From assembly GCA_015066345.1 (NCBI GenBank), contig SVOQ01000011.1, positions 1 to 64,000 of the forward strand: DNA of 64,000 bases, in the 5' to 3' direction. Below the pieces are notes generated by a model that saw only the letters and a list, made by a program, of their open reading frames with translations, was not told where the DNA came from and made no database searches. Of the stretch, positions 63,368 through 64,000 are shown one piece after another (within the stretch, counting starts at the first letter, position 1; every line of letters begins with the position of its first letter). The DNA is from Oscillospiraceae bacterium. GTDB lineage: Bacteria; Bacillota; Clostridia; Oscillospirales; Acutalibacteraceae. The position numbers were made by a program, and so were the translations under genes.

Positions 63368-64000
63368 TCAGTTTTCTCCGATAACATCATTCTGATGCAT
63401 AATTTTTTCTATAAGGGACTGCTTGATTCCCCAGAGTTTACCCGAGAAATCCACATAATATCTATGAGGATTTTCGAAACGCACAACTTCCTCCCAAAGG
63501 GATGAAACCTGTTCATTACAGTAGCTGCACACTTCCTCAAGAGAGGGCACAGTATATACACACTCGCCTTTTCTGAAAACCGTTACAAGCATTTCACGGG
63601 CAACAAAATTATCAACAGTTTTTCGTTTCCAAGTGAAATCCGGGTCAAAAAGAGAGTAAGTTTTTTCGTTATCAATGTTTTCATCTTCCGTAGTAAGCAC
63701 ATCTGCAATAGCCTTACCCGTATCCATATCAAAAAGTCTCCACACACGTTTCGAGCAAGGTGTAGTAATTTTATTAACGTTATTACTTACCATAATAGCG
63801 GGAATTTTATCCCCATTCTTTTCAGTTTCACAGAGTTTATAAACACCGTCAAGCACAGGAGAAGATGCGGATGTTATTAACTTTTCACCCACAACGAAAC
63901 CGTCAATTTTTGCACCCTGATTAAGCATATCTTTAATGAGAATTTCATCAAGAGAATTGGATGCATATATATCACAATCAGGGAATCCCGCTTCATCAAG
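63368..64000 (-). CDS. pncB: Nicotinate phosphoribosyltransferase, C-terminal part (5' end outside window)
   Basis: 211 codons are visible; the frame is open to the window edge (LDEAGFPDCDIYASNSLDE before the track start at Met 63928), so the real start lies beyond base 64000. LNQGAKIDGFVVGEKLITSA and VLDGVYKL are the conserved phosphate-binding end of the barrel, followed by the C-terminal domain with DTGKAIADVLTTEDE. The enzyme makes nicotinate mononucleotide from nicotinate, PRPP and ATP in NAD salvage. It is followed directly by the condensation-like gene. Confidence 0.93.
   Translation of the reverse strand, partial: LDEAGFPDCDIYASNSLDEILIKDMLNQGAKIDGFVVGEKLITSASSPVLDGVYKLCETEKNGDKIPAIMVSNNVNKITTPCSKRVWRLFDMDTGKAIADVLTTEDENIDNEKTYSLFDPDFTWKRKTVDNFVAREMLVTVFRKGECVYTVPSLEEVCSYCNEQVSSLWEEVVRFENPHRYYVDFSGKLWGIKQSLIEKIMHQNDVIGEN

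Overview
The window looks like chromosomal DNA of an AT-rich, low-GC Gram-positive, endospore-forming bacterium of the class Clostridia, probably an Oscillospiraceae/Ruminococcaceae-type gut anaerobe. The evidence is spoVT and spoIIE, a dcw (division and cell wall) cluster whose PASTA-type PBP and MurE (DNPR motif) imply meso-DAP peptidoglycan, BspA-like leucine-rich repeats fused to Fn3-like modules, several zinc-ribbon membrane proteins, and sigma-A promoters with strong Shine-Dalgarno sites. The species cannot be fixed from the sequence alone.

Layout. 0-5 kb: a 5'-truncated Fic protein, a DUF4304-like protein, spoVT, a methyltransferase-FAD protein pair, and a YdbC/PC4-like protein. 5-10 kb: an acyl-CoA-ligase-like enzyme with a Lys/Glu/Ala repeat tail and a membrane protein, then a PocR-AraC regulator divergent from a Gfo/Idh/MocA oxidoreductase. 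10-16 kb: a composite intergenic repeat, tsaD, tRNA-Leu, a zinc-ribbon membrane protein, a ribbon-helix-helix protein, and a Ser/Thr kinase divergent from an HTH plus zinc-ribbon membrane gene pair. 16-21 kb: a D-2-hydroxyacid dehydrogenase, a GH78-like rhamnosidase, an XRE/YcxB-like membrane regulator, and an initiator tRNA whose 3' end is duplicated around a small palindromic element. 21-26 kb: a nucleoside hydrolase and five zinc-ribbon/two-TM paralogues, each with its own promoter, interrupted by a DUF2752 gene. 26-33 kb: ppa and rpsT, then convergent trpS, fhs, an unknown gene and a large LRR/Fn3 surface protein. 33-40 kb: spoIIE-clpC as one operon, and a second acyl-CoA-ligase paralogue. 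40-47 kb: two L,D-transpeptidase-like proteins (one fused to FHA and lacking the catalytic His), a UPF0340 protein, a hairpin array beside tRNA-Arg, GtrA plus a glycosyltransferase, a C-GCAxxG protein, an APC permease and a degenerate NodB protein. 47.7-62 kb: the dcw cluster mraZ-rsmH-ftsL-PBP-murE-murF-mraY-ftsW-murG-murA-ftsQ-ftsZ on the minus strand, starting at a consensus promoter with MraZ-box-like repeats and ending at a strong terminator. 62-64 kb: a condensation-domain-like protein and the 3' part of nicotinate phosphoribosyltransferase.

The most interesting themes are: (i) a possible phospho-threonine signalling set made of an atypical Ser/Thr kinase, an FHA/L,D-transpeptidase-like membrane protein, and zinc-ribbon membrane proteins sharing a [DE]DxPTELF motif; (ii) apparent pseudo-enzymes of cell-wall metabolism; (iii) three kinds of hairpin-rich intergenic element. 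Starts were moved from the ORF-track position wherever a Shine-Dalgarno site or promoter argued for it, and each move is stated in the entry.
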